A stretch of 64,000 bases of DNA from the NCBI GenBank assembly GCA_964553045.1, contig CAZKJG010000013.1, positions 1 to 64,000 on the forward strand, read 5' to 3'. The translations under genes and the position numbers were made by a program. Each line of letters begins with the position of its first letter. The first letter of the stretch is position 1. The DNA is from JAWLEP01 sp964553045. GTDB lineage: Bacteria > Fermentibacterota > Fermentibacteria > Fermentibacterales > JCC-6. Below the pieces are notes generated by a model. That model ran no database searches. It had not been told where the DNA came from and saw only the letters and a program-made list of their open reading frames with translations. Of the stretch, positions 1 through 8,307 are shown piece after piece.

Positions 1-153
1 ATACTCGGGAGTTCCAATTGTCACCGGGCGGGAATATCAGTTGTCGTTCATCATCTTACATAGGGGAGGCCCCTTCTGACGGGCATTGGGGTGATTGAGC
101 CATTTGCCTATCTTCTCCGAGAGGGAGAGGAAACCGGCGATTCGGGGGAACAG

Positions 154-405
154 ATGCCTAAATCGACCAGGCTCTACGTAAGCGTGGACAGGATCGAGGG
201 CGACATCGCCGTTCTGCTGAGCAGGGAGGCCGACCGCTGGCTGCTTCCCGCAGACCTGCTTCCGGAGGGAGCGGAGGAGGGGGATGTGCTGGCGGTGGTA
301 CTGCAGCCGGCCCCCGAGGAGACGGAGAGCCGGAGGAGGCGCATTCGGGAGCTTCAGAGCAAGCTCCGGGAACGGACGGACGAGTCGCGCAATGACTCGC
401 GCTGA
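154..405 (+). CDS. DUF3006 family small protein
   Basis: Encodes about 83 residues. The N-terminal half (STRLYVSVDRIEGDIAVLL) matches the DUF3006 pattern of a short beta-rich domain beginning with a VDRIEG-like stretch. The C-terminus is an Arg/Glu-rich probable helix. The ATG at 154 was preferred over a GTG at 91 because the 21 extra residues look non-conserved and a G-rich stretch lies just upstream. Its 3' end overlaps rsmI by 14 bp, so the two are probably co-translated. Function is unknown; family members are often cytosolic. The first 150 bases of the window hold no gene I can support. Confidence 0.7.
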   Translation: MPKSTRLYVSVDRIEGDIAVLLSREADRWLLPADLLPEGAEEGDVLAVVLQPAPEETESRRRRIRELQSKLRERTDESRNDSR

Positions 406-1072
406 TGGACTGCTGGTCCTGGTGGCCACGCCCATAGGCAACCTGGAAGACCTTTCTCCCCGGGTACGGACCGTCCTGGAAGAGGCCGACGTGGTTCTGG
501 CAGAGGACACCCGCAGATCGGCCAGAATAGCCCCCTCGGGCTGCAGAATGGAGAGCTATCACGACCACAACGCCAGGAAGATGGTCCCCAGGATCGTAGA
601 CATGCTGCAGCGAGGCCTGACTCTGGCCCTGGTGACGGACGCCGGAATGCCGGGAATATCCGACCCCAGCTATCGGGCGGTAAGGGCGGCGCTGGAGGCG
701 GGAGCCGGGGTTACCGTTGTACCCGGCCCCTCGGCGGTGACTACGGCGCTGGCCGGCTCCGGGCTCCCGGTGGACCGATTCTGCTTCGAGGGCTTCCTCC
801 CCAGAAAGAGAGGCAGGCGGCTGTCGAGGCTGCGGGAAATGGCCGAGTATTCCGGAACTCTTGTCTATTTCGTCGGCCCCCACCACCTGCTGCGGCAGCT
901 GGAGGAGACCGCCGATGTGATGGGCGACAGACGGGCGTGCGTGGCGCGGGAGCTGACAAAGCTGCACGAGGAGTACGCGAGGGGAACGCTGACGGAGCTG
1001 GCCGAGGAGTTTCGAGGGCGGCGTCCCCGGGGGGAGATAACACTGCTGGTGGAAGGCTGCGGGCGGAGCTGA
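392..1072 (+). CDS. rsmI: 16S rRNA (cytidine(1402)-2'-O)-methyltransferase RsmI
   Basis: SAM-dependent methyltransferase of the tetrapyrrole-methylase fold, expected to 2'-O-methylate C1402 in the 16S rRNA decoding centre. Visible family motifs are LVATPIGNLEDLSPR at the N-terminus, VVLAEDTR, VTDAGMPGISDP and VVPGPSAVTTAL, followed by the FEGFLPRK loop. At about 226 residues it is shorter than the roughly 280 of E. coli RsmI, because the C-terminal extension is missing. The start is the ATG giving MTRADGLLVL; upstream in-frame sequence is Arg-rich and unlike the family. It overlaps the DUF3006 gene and is followed at once by the phosphatidyltransferase. Confidence 0.93.
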   Translation: MTRADGLLVLVATPIGNLEDLSPRVRTVLEEADVVLAEDTRRSARIAPSGCRMESYHDHNARKMVPRIVDMLQRGLTLALVTDAGMPGISDPSYRAVRAALEAGAGVTVVPGPSAVTTALAGSGLPVDRFCFEGFLPRKRGRRLSRLREMAEYSGTLVYFVGPHHLLRQLEETADVMGDRRACVARELTKLHEEYARGTLTELAEEFRGRRPRGEITLLVEGCGRS

Positions 1073-1135
1073 TTGACGGCCGCATGGGCCGGCTCTATTG
1101 TTGGCGGTACTCTCAAGGACGAGTCTGGAGGCACC

Positions 1136-1732
1136 TTGACGCAGGACAGAATCAGGAGTGCCGGCAGGAAGCTTCTCGATCCAGTCGTAAAGTTCCTTTC
1201 CCGTATTGGAGTCAGTCCCACGGCGGTAACCGTCGCCGGGCTGGTGATCACCGGGGTCTCGGCTGTTGCGATCTGGAGCGGAAGGTTCTTCGCCGGTGCG
1301 GTGTTTCTCGCTCTGGGAAGTGTTCTGGACGCCGTCGACGGCGGCATAGCCAGACTGCGCCGCACCGAGAGCAGGCCCGGCGCCGTGCTCGATTCGGTAG
1401 CAGACCGGGTGGGAGAGCTGCTGGTCCTGGGAGCGGTTCTTGTCAGTGAGATCGGCAGTAGATATGATCTTATGCTCTATCTAATTCCCCTGGCCATCGG
1501 CGGCTCCTTTCTTGTAAGCTACGTTCGGGCCAGGGCCGAGGGAGAGGGCATATCCTGCTCGGTGGGCGTATTTACTCGTACCGAGCGGCTTGTACTGATG
1601 ATCGCCGGTCTGGTCCTGACCAGTATTGCCGGCATGGAATGGATGGTATACACAACGGCTGCAATAGCCGCGGGAACACTGTTCACGGCCGGGCAGAGGC
1701 TCGGAAAGGTCTACAGCGAGGACAGCGCCTAG
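1136..1732 (+). CDS. CDP-alcohol phosphatidyltransferase, probably inositol-type
   Basis: Integral membrane enzyme of about 198 residues that joins a CDP-lipid to an alcohol. The full family signature D-G-x2-A-R-x8-G-x3-D-x3-D is present (DGGIARLRRTESRPGAVLDSVAD), with hydrophobic segments around it. The next gene is myo-inositol-phosphate synthase, so the acceptor is plausibly inositol phosphate, as in actinobacterial phosphatidylinositol-phosphate synthase. This is inference from context. A TTG at 1136 with GGAGG four bases upstream was chosen; a TTG at 1073, directly after the rsmI stop, is the alternative. A separate pgsA lies at 41.7 kb, so this is not the only family member. Confidence 0.85.
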   Translation: MTQDRIRSAGRKLLDPVVKFLSRIGVSPTAVTVAGLVITGVSAVAIWSGRFFAGAVFLALGSVLDAVDGGIARLRRTESRPGAVLDSVADRVGELLVLGAVLVSEIGSRYDLMLYLIPLAIGGSFLVSYVRARAEGEGISCSVGVFTRTERLVLMIAGLVLTSIAGMEWMVYTTAAIAAGTLFTAGQRLGKVYSEDSA

Positions 1733-1799
1733 AGATGCTGATGCATTGCTGTACGACCCTGCCCTGTGCACGGCGGACTGCCCTGCTGAGGAGGGATTG

Positions 1800-2930
1800 A
1801 TGAGCAAGAAGGTTCGTGTAGCGATTATAGGAGTGGGAAACTGTGCAAGCAGCCTTGTGCAGGGCGTTGAGTACTACAGGGACGCCAAGGACGGCGATGA
1901 TATACCGGGGCTGATGCACGTAAATCTGGGCGGATACCATATAAGCGATGTGGAGTTCAGCGCCGCCTTCGATATCAACGCCACCAAGGTCGGCAAGGAC
2001 CTGAGCAAGGCGATATTCGCAGCCCCCAACTGCACCATGAAGATCTGTGACGTCCCCAAGCTGGGAGTCAAGGTGGGCCGCGGAATGACCCACGACGGTC
2101 TCGGAAAGTACCTGAAGCCGGTGATAAAGAAGGCGCCGGGCCCCACCGACGACATCGTCAAGATCCTGAAGAAAACCAAGACGGATGTGGTGGTGAGCTA
2201 CCTGCCGGTGGGCAGCGAGATGGCCACCAAGTGGTACGTGGAGCAGATCCTGGAGGCCGGATGCGCCTTCGTGAACGCCATCCCGGTTTTCATCGCCCGA
2301 GAGCCCTACTGGCAGAAGAGGTTCCGTGACCATGGCCTGCCCGTAATGGGTGACGACATCAAGAGCCAGGTGGGCGCCACCATTCTTCACAGGGTCATGA
2401 CCAGGCTCTACGAGGACAGGGGGGTCAGGCTGGACAGGACCTTCCAGTTGAACGTGGGAGGAAACACCGACTTCCTGAACATGCTCGAGCGCGAGCGCCT
2501 GGAATCGAAGAAGATCTCCAAGACCAACGCCGTAACCTCTCAGATCCCCGGCGGAATGGCGGCCAGGAACGTCCATATCGGCCCCAGCGACTACATAGAG
2601 TGGCTGGATGATCGGAAGTGGTGCTACATACGGATGGAAGGCACCAGCTTCGGCGAGGCGCCTTTGAACATCGAGGCGAAGCTGGAGGTCTGGGACAGCC
2701 CCAACTCCGCCGGAGTGATAATCGACGCGGTGCGCTGCGCCAAGCTGGCCATGGACAACGGCCTCTCCGGCGCCATAGAGGCTCCCTCGTCGTACTTCTT
2801 CAAGTCACCTCCGGTCCAGTACTACGACGACGAGTGCAAGCGTCTGACCGAGGAGTACATAGCCAAGTACGCCAGAGACAAGAAGAAGAGCGAGGGTGCC
2901 GAAAAGAAGAAGCAGGGCAAGAAAGAGTAG
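1800..2930 (+). CDS. ino1: Inositol-3-phosphate synthase (myo-inositol-1-phosphate synthase)
   Basis: NAD-dependent enzyme converting glucose 6-phosphate to inositol phosphate, the first step of inositol lipid or solute synthesis. The 376-residue length fits the short prokaryotic type. The dinucleotide-binding motif AIIGVGNCASSLVQG is at the N-terminus, and MGDDIKSQVGAT and LNVGGNTDFLNM lie in the catalytic half. The C-terminal 20 residues are a Lys/Glu-rich tail. Start is the ATG at 1800 behind GAGGAGGGA; upstream in-frame sequence is not family-like. Its end overlaps tmk by 35 bp. Together with the preceding phosphatidyltransferase it suggests phosphatidylinositol-type lipids. Confidence 0.95.
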   Translation: MSKKVRVAIIGVGNCASSLVQGVEYYRDAKDGDDIPGLMHVNLGGYHISDVEFSAAFDINATKVGKDLSKAIFAAPNCTMKICDVPKLGVKVGRGMTHDGLGKYLKPVIKKAPGPTDDIVKILKKTKTDVVVSYLPVGSEMATKWYVEQILEAGCAFVNAIPVFIAREPYWQKRFRDHGLPVMGDDIKSQVGATILHRVMTRLYEDRGVRLDRTFQLNVGGNTDFLNMLERERLESKKISKTNAVTSQIPGGMAARNVHIGPSDYIEWLDDRKWCYIRMEGTSFGEAPLNIEAKLEVWDSPNSAGVIIDAVRCAKLAMDNGLSGAIEAPSSYFFKSPPVQYYDDECKRLTEEYIAKYARDKKKSEGAEKKKQGKKE

Positions 2931-3597
2931 CGGGTATTCCGGCCTCTTCGTCACCTTCGAAGGTGTGGAGGGGGCGGGAAAGACCACCAGGTGTCGGGTT
3001 CTGCTGGAGGCTCTCCAGAGTCTCGGTATGCCCATCGAGCATACCCGAGAGCCTGGGGGGCCTCCCGTTGCGGAGGAGGTCCGCCGGTTGCTCCTGAACC
3101 AGGACCTGGTGGTCTCCCCGATGACGGAGGTCATGCTCTACCTTGCCTCGCGGGCGGCAAACGTAGACCTCGTGGTCCGTCCGGCCCTGGAGAGTGGGGC
3201 GGTAGTGGTGTGCGAGAGGTTCTCCGACGCCACAATGGCGTACCAGGTCGGAGGACGGGGACTGCCGGAGGAGGCGGTTCGCCGGGCCAACGCCCTGGCC
3301 ACGGGAGATCTGGTTCCCGACCTGACCATCCTTCTCGATCTGGGCCCCGAGGAGGGCCTGGAAAGGCTGGGCCGGCAGGGCCGGGAGCGCGACAGGATCG
3401 AGAGGGAGTCACTGGACTTCCACCGCCGGGTTCGCCGCTACTACCTGGAGATGGTCCCCGGGAGGGACCGGTTCCTGGTGGTCGACGCCTCCCTTCCCCC
3501 CGAGGAGCAGGACCGGCGTATTCTGTCGGCGGTGAGAGAGATGATCGATTCGAAGCGCAATACTTCGAAAGGCACCAGTAACACATCGAAGGGCTGA
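2896..3597 (+). CDS. tmk: Thymidylate kinase
   Basis: Phosphorylates dTMP to dTDP. The P-loop FEGVEGAGKTT follows an N-terminal basic stretch, the DR-like motif appears as VVCERFSDATMAYQ, and the lid region contains GRERDRIERES. Length of about 233 residues is slightly above the usual 205-215 because of N- and C-terminal extensions; the C-terminus is Ser/Thr/Lys-rich. A GTG start inside the ino1 tail is used; a shorter form beginning nearer the P-loop cannot be excluded. It is followed after 6 bp by the S41 protease. Confidence 0.93.
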   Translation: MPKRRSRARKSSGYSGLFVTFEGVEGAGKTTRCRVLLEALQSLGMPIEHTREPGGPPVAEEVRRLLLNQDLVVSPMTEVMLYLASRAANVDLVVRPALESGAVVVCERFSDATMAYQVGGRGLPEEAVRRANALATGDLVPDLTILLDLGPEEGLERLGRQGRERDRIERESLDFHRRVRRYYLEMVPGRDRFLVVDASLPPEEQDRRILSAVREMIDSKRNTSKGTSNTSKG

Positions 3598-3603
3598 TGC
3601 GAT

Positions 3604-5073
3604 ATGAGGAAGTTGATACCCAGCTGGGCCGCCTTCCTGATGGCCTCCATGACTCTGGTTCTGGCGGGCTTTCTGGCCATTCCCTCCGTGAGCGCCGAGA
3701 CCGCCACGCAGAGGTCCTCCTCGCTGGAGCTCTTCCTCGATGTCTACTCCATGACCAGGGTCTCCTACGTGGACTCCCTGGAATCCGCCGAGCTGATAGA
3801 GGCGGCACTGGAGGGGATGCTGCAGTCTCTGGACCCCAACAGCGTGCTGCTCACCCCGGAGGAATTCGAGAACCTCCAGATACAGCTGCAGGGCAGCTTC
3901 GAGGGTGTGGGCATAACCATCGGCCAGAGGGAGGGCTGGCTGACCGTCATATCGCCCCTGGAGGGCACCCCCGCCCACCGCGCCGGCATGCGCGGGGGCG
4001 ACCGGATCGTGCAGATAGACGGCGAGTCCACAGAGGGCATCACCACCCAGGACGCCGTGACGCAGATCAGGGGCCCCAAGGGCACCGTAGTCCGGCTCAC
4101 GGTGATCAGGGCGGGCGTCAGGGACTCACTGGAGTTCGACATACAGAGGGGCGTTATCGACTATCCGTCGGTATCCAGCGCCTTCATGCTGACCGATTCT
4201 GTCGGCTACGTCCGCCTCTCCCGTTTCTCGCAGGAGTCCGCGCGTGACCTCTACAGGGAGATGGACACGCTGCGGTCCCAGGGGGCCGACGACCTGATAC
4301 TGGACCTGCGCGGGAATGCCGGCGGCCTGTTCCTGCCAGCCGTAGAGGTCTCCGACATCTTTCTGCCCGCGGGGGCGACCGTGGTGTCCACAAGGGGCAA
4401 GGCCGTGGGCGAGAGGAGCTACTCGGCCCAGAGGGGCGTCCTCTACAGCGGGGATCTCGTTGTCCTGGTGGACGGCGGAAGCGCCAGCTCCGCCGAGATA
4501 GTCGCCGGGGCGCTCAAGGACAACGGAAGGGCTACCGTCGTGGGCAGTAGGACCTTCGGAAAGGGATCGGTCCAGAACCTCTCCGACCTGGGGGAGTATC
4601 CGGGCCTGGGCCACTACGCCGTCAAGCTCACCACGGCCCGCTACTATACCCCCAGCGGCCACAGCATAGACCGCACCATGCGGGAGGACTTCCTCAACCC
4701 GGACGCGGAGCAGACCTGGGGAATAGCCCCGGACGTGGAGGTGGAGATCCCCGAGGTCAGCGGCGGCCTCATGCTGGAGCTGGAGCGCGAAGCCCTGTTC
4801 TTCAAGTTCGCCAGGAACTACACCACGGAATACGACGTGCCCGACGGGTTCTGGCCGGACGAGCAGGTGATGGAGGAGTTCACGAACTTCCTGGACGGGG
4901 AGAGATTCGACTACGATCAGGCCGAGCTGGAGCAGAGCACCGCCTACGTGGAACGGGCACTGTTTCGGGAGATTGCCCTGAGGATGTGGAGCATGGAGAC
5001 CTACTACAGAGCGGTCTCGCCGCACGACGAGTACATTCAGGCCGCGCTGGAGGTCCTGAGGGGGGAGTCATGA
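3604..5073 (+). CDS. C-terminal processing peptidase (S41 family) with PDZ domain
   Basis: Exported serine protease of 489 residues. Residues 1-31 form a signal peptide ending PSVSA. A PDZ domain follows (GVGITIGQREGWLTVISPLEG), then the S41 catalytic domain. The catalytic dyad is visible as Ser295 in GGSASSAEIVAG and Lys320 in FGKGSVQ, with the 25-residue spacing typical of the family. It probably acts in the periplasm on C-termini of envelope proteins. Its stop overlaps the start of the next gene (ATGA), so they are translationally coupled. The C-terminal 110 residues are acidic and less conserved. Confidence 0.93.
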   Translation: MRKLIPSWAAFLMASMTLVLAGFLAIPSVSAETATQRSSSLELFLDVYSMTRVSYVDSLESAELIEAALEGMLQSLDPNSVLLTPEEFENLQIQLQGSFEGVGITIGQREGWLTVISPLEGTPAHRAGMRGGDRIVQIDGESTEGITTQDAVTQIRGPKGTVVRLTVIRAGVRDSLEFDIQRGVIDYPSVSSAFMLTDSVGYVRLSRFSQESARDLYREMDTLRSQGADDLILDLRGNAGGLFLPAVEVSDIFLPAGATVVSTRGKAVGERSYSAQRGVLYSGDLVVLVDGGSASSAEIVAGALKDNGRATVVGSRTFGKGSVQNLSDLGEYPGLGHYAVKLTTARYYTPSGHSIDRTMREDFLNPDAEQTWGIAPDVEVEIPEVSGGLMLELEREALFFKFARNYTTEYDVPDGFWPDEQVMEEFTNFLDGERFDYDQAELEQSTAYVERALFREIALRMWSMETYYRAVSPHDEYIQAALEVLRGES

Positions 5074-6473
5074 CCGACGGGGAGAGCATCGCATTCGGGA
5101 CCTCCGGCTGGCGCGGCATCATTGCCAGGGATTTCACCTGGGAGAAGGTGGACCGCGTCGTGGACGCCATCGGCGTGATGGTCCGCAGCCGGGGCGGCAG
5201 CGCCTTCGCGGTGGGTGGTGACACCCGGTTCCTGTCCCCGGAGCTGGCCAGATCGACGGCGGAGCGACTCGCCGGTTACGGATTTCGCGTGGTGCTTGCC
5301 GACAGACCGGTTCCCACCCCCGCCCTCTCCTACGCGGCGAGATCCATGGGGCTCGACGGCATCATCAACTTCACCGCCAGCCACAATCCCCCGATGTACA
5401 ACGGCATCAAGTTCTCCCCCGGACACGGCGGTCCCGCCCCGGGTGAGCTGACCTCCAGGGTGGAGGAGCTCTACGCCGAGGGAGCCGCACCCGAAGAAGG
5501 CGTGGGTAACATGGAGGAGAAGGACCTGGTTCCGGGCTTCCGGGCGGCGCTTCTGGAGCACCTGGACACCGATGCCTTCGCGGAGGCCGGACTGAGGGCC
5601 GTATACGATCCATTCACGGGCACAGGGTACGGTGTCCTCGATCGGATGCTGCAGGAGCTGGGAGCCGCGGTGCGGGTGATAAACGGCCCGCGGGATCCCC
5701 TGTTCGCCGGAAGACAGCATCCGGAGCCCAACGAGGCGGGACTGAAGCAGCTCTCGAAGCAGGTTGTCCGCAGCGGCGCCTCCATAGGCCTGGCCAACGA
5801 CGGAGATGCCGACCGCTTCGGCCTGGTGGCCGAGGACGGGGCCTACGTGAGTCCGCACGATTTCCTTGCACTTCTGCTGGAGTACCTGGCTGTCCGGAGG
5901 GGCATGAAGGGCACCGTGGTCCGTTCGGTCTCCACCGGCAGCCTTCTGGACAGGGTAGCCGCCGGCCTGGACCTGGACGTGGAGGTTACCCCGGTGGGCT
6001 TCAAGCATCTGGGAGGACGGATGCTCCAGGAGGGCGTTCTGCTGGCCGGCGAGGAGAGCGGTGGCCTCTCGATCGGCGGTCACGTTCCCGAGAAGGACGG
6101 AATACTCGCCTGCCTTCTGGCATCCGAGATGACCGCTTCGACGGGAAAAGGGTTGGCGGAGCAGCTGGAGGGCTTGTGGAGCAGGTTCGGCAGGCTCTAC
6201 CACACCAGGATCGATCTTCCACTGACGGCTCAGACGCGCGGCCTGGTGCAGCAGCGGTTTCTGACCGGGACGCCGCAGGAGGTCGCCGGCCTCGACGTCC
6301 TGAGCGAAGACCGCCGCGACGGCGTCCGCCTGGACCTCAAAGGTGACTGCTGGGTGCTGGTGAGGCTCAGCGGCACCGAACCGCTGGCCAGGATATATGT
6401 GGAGGCGCCCTCCCGAGAGGAGATGGGCCGTATCTGCGACTGGTTCGGCGCTTTCCTGAAAGCAGGGGAGTGA
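5070..6473 (+). CDS. Phosphoglucomutase/phosphomannomutase family protein
   Basis: Alpha-D-phosphohexomutase of 467 residues that moves a phosphate between C1 and C6 of a hexose phosphate. All four family motifs are present: the catalytic phosphoserine loop FTASHNPP (Ser104), the metal-binding loop NDGDADRFG, the sugar-binding loop GEESGG, and the phosphate-binding loop RLSGTEPLARIY near the C-terminus. Substrate preference (glucose, mannose or glucosamine phosphate) cannot be fixed from sequence alone. It could supply glucose 6-phosphate to the nearby inositol-phosphate synthase, which is inference. The start overlaps the protease stop. Confidence 0.92.
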   Translation: MTDGESIAFGTSGWRGIIARDFTWEKVDRVVDAIGVMVRSRGGSAFAVGGDTRFLSPELARSTAERLAGYGFRVVLADRPVPTPALSYAARSMGLDGIINFTASHNPPMYNGIKFSPGHGGPAPGELTSRVEELYAEGAAPEEGVGNMEEKDLVPGFRAALLEHLDTDAFAEAGLRAVYDPFTGTGYGVLDRMLQELGAAVRVINGPRDPLFAGRQHPEPNEAGLKQLSKQVVRSGASIGLANDGDADRFGLVAEDGAYVSPHDFLALLLEYLAVRRGMKGTVVRSVSTGSLLDRVAAGLDLDVEVTPVGFKHLGGRMLQEGVLLAGEESGGLSIGGHVPEKDGILACLLASEMTASTGKGLAEQLEGLWSRFGRLYHTRIDLPLTAQTRGLVQQRFLTGTPQEVAGLDVLSEDRRDGVRLDLKGDCWVLVRLSGTEPLARIYVEAPSREEMGRICDWFGAFLKAGE

Positions 6474-6479
6474 TAGAGG

Positions 6480-6959
6480 TTGAAAGTTGATCCGGTAACC
6501 CTGGAGCTGGACACCGCTTCCCTCTCCCGGGGTGAGAACCGCGGTACTGCAAGCATCGACATGATGGCCGTGAAATGGGACCTCGACGAGGAAGTGATTC
6601 CGGCCGACGAGACCGGCCTGCTGAAGCTCAACGTGGTCGCCCGTCCGCTGACCTGCGTGGTGCAGGGAGAGCTGGAGGCGGAGTTCCGCACCGTATGCGC
6701 GAGGTGTCTGAGAGCGGCGGATTTTCCCGTGACCGAAGAGGTGTATCGCATCTACACGTCCGACCCCGACCTGGAACGGGAGGAGGAAGTTGTAACGCTT
6801 TCCGGCCGGGACAGATACCTCTCGATACTTGACGCGGTTCGTGAGGCTGTGATACTTTCCGTTCCCGGCAAACCGCTCTGTGTCCCCGAATGTATGGGTT
6901 TATGCCAGGTTTGCGGGTGTAATTGGAACGAAGAGAGCTGCCAGCACGGACCCGGATAG
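6480..6959 (+). CDS. yceD: DUF177 / YceD family protein
   Basis: A 159-residue YceD-type protein, a family almost always encoded just before rpmF, as here, and linked to 23S rRNA metabolism. Conserved cysteines appear as CARCL in the middle and as C-P-E-C and C-Q-V-C near the C-terminus (CVPECMGLCQVCGCNWN), a likely metal site. The start is a TTG with an upstream GGGGAG. The middle region contains the acidic residues typical of the family. rpmF follows 68 bp downstream. Confidence 0.88.
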   Translation: MKVDPVTLELDTASLSRGENRGTASIDMMAVKWDLDEEVIPADETGLLKLNVVARPLTCVVQGELEAEFRTVCARCLRAADFPVTEEVYRIYTSDPDLEREEEVVTLSGRDRYLSILDAVREAVILSVPGKPLCVPECMGLCQVCGCNWNEESCQHGPG

Positions 6960-7027
6960 TCCGTGGACAGCGATGGCAGGATACCAGTCTGCGCCGGAGC
7001 GCCGTGCGCAGGGGAAAGGAAATAGAC

Positions 7028-7210
7028 ATGCCGGTACCGAAGAGACGGCACTCCTCCAGCCGGAGGGACAAGGGCCGTACACATTGGAAGCTGAAGGCCA
7101 GGGCGGTGAGCCTGTGCCCCCAGTGCGGGGAGCCCAGACTTCCCCACAGGGTATGCCGTCACTGCGGGTTCTACGATGGCAGGCAGGTTGTGGAGCCGGA
7201 GGAGGAGTAG
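7028..7210 (+). CDS. rpmF: 50S ribosomal protein L32, zinc-binding form
   Basis: 60-residue ribosomal protein L32. It begins MPVPKRRHSSSRR, the L32 signature, and carries four cysteines (C30, C33, C43, C46) as CPQC and CRHC, forming the zinc-ribbon version rather than the zinc-free paralog. Start is the ATG at 7028 preceded by AGGAAA. The order yceD-rpmF-plsX-fabH matches the widespread bacterial arrangement joining translation and lipid synthesis. Confidence 0.96.
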   Translation: MPVPKRRHSSSRRDKGRTHWKLKARAVSLCPQCGEPRLPHRVCRHCGFYDGRQVVEPEEE

Positions 7211-7226
7211 CCCCCATGGAGGTCTC

Positions 7227-8252
7227 TTGAGCTCCGAGGTCACCGTAGCGCTGGACGCCATGAGCGGCGACCACGGCCCGGCGGTTGTGGTAAGGGGTGC
7301 CGTGTACTTCTACGACCGAACCTCCGGGGACACCAGCGACGGCGTGAGGATAAACCTGGTCGGAGACCGGGACGCGATCGCCCGCCATCTGGGACGGCAC
7401 GGGGCAAACCTACCCATCGACATTACCCACGCCCCCGAGGTAATCGGCATGGACGAGCATCCGGCCGGGGCTCTCAGGGAGAAGCCCGACAGCTCCATCG
7501 CCGTTATGGCGGGGCTGCAGAAGAAGGGGGTCGCCCAGGCCATGGTAAGCCCGGGCAACACCGGAGCAATGATGGCGGCCAGCCTCTTCGCTTTGGGCAG
7601 GCTTCCGGGGATCGCCCGCCCGGCAATCGCCGCGACCCTGCCCTCGGAGAAGGATCCAACGGTCGTTCTCGACGTGGGCGCCAACGTGGGCTGCAGGCCC
7701 GAGCAGCTCAAGCAGTTCGCCTACATGGGCAACGCCTATTCCAAGGGGGTCTTCGGAGTGGACAGCCCCCGCGTGTCCCTGCTCAACGTGGGCTCGGAGA
7801 GGACCAAGGGCACTTCCACCCTGCAGCAGGCGTACGCGCTGCTGGAGGAGACCGACCTGAATTTCACGGGCAACATCGAGGGAGACGGCCTTCTCAAGGG
7901 GGAGGCAGACGTGGTGGTGTGCGATGGCCTGGAGGGCAACATCCTCCTGAAGATCACGGAGTCGATCTCCGAGCTGATAGGAGGCTCTCTCTATCTGGAG
8001 ATGAGAAGACACTGGTTCACGAGGGCGGGTTTTCTGATGATGAAGCCCGCGTTCAGCCAGCTCTGGAAGAGCCTGGATTCGGCGGAGTACGGAGGCGCTC
8101 CTCTGCTGGGGCTGGACGGTGTTTCCATTGTGGCCCACGGCAGCTCCAACTCCAAGGCCATATGCAACGCGATCAGGGCCGCCTGCGATTTCTACCGTAG
8201 TGGCGTAAACGAAGTGATCGAAAGGGAACTGGGTGTGAGGGACCCTTCGTGA
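7227..8252 (+). CDS. plsX: Phosphate acyltransferase PlsX
   Basis: Soluble enzyme converting acyl-ACP to acyl-phosphate, feeding phospholipid synthesis through PlsY. The N-terminal VTVALDAMSGDHGP and the internal SPGNTGAMMA and LDVGANVGCRPEQL match the family, and the 341-residue length is normal. A TTG start is proposed with GGAGG four bases upstream; the alternative at 7176 would run into rpmF and adds Arg-rich non-family sequence. It leads the fatty-acid synthesis operon. Confidence 0.94.
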   Translation: MSSEVTVALDAMSGDHGPAVVVRGAVYFYDRTSGDTSDGVRINLVGDRDAIARHLGRHGANLPIDITHAPEVIGMDEHPAGALREKPDSSIAVMAGLQKKGVAQAMVSPGNTGAMMAASLFALGRLPGIARPAIAATLPSEKDPTVVLDVGANVGCRPEQLKQFAYMGNAYSKGVFGVDSPRVSLLNVGSERTKGTSTLQQAYALLEETDLNFTGNIEGDGLLKGEADVVVCDGLEGNILLKITESISELIGGSLYLEMRRHWFTRAGFLMMKPAFSQLWKSLDSAEYGGAPLLGLDGVSIVAHGSSNSKAICNAIRAACDFYRSGVNEVIERELGVRDPS

Positions 8253-8307
8253 GTCCCTCTCAGCCGGAAGAGGCAGAGGGCCGCAGCAATACAGGACGGG
8301 AGAGATA

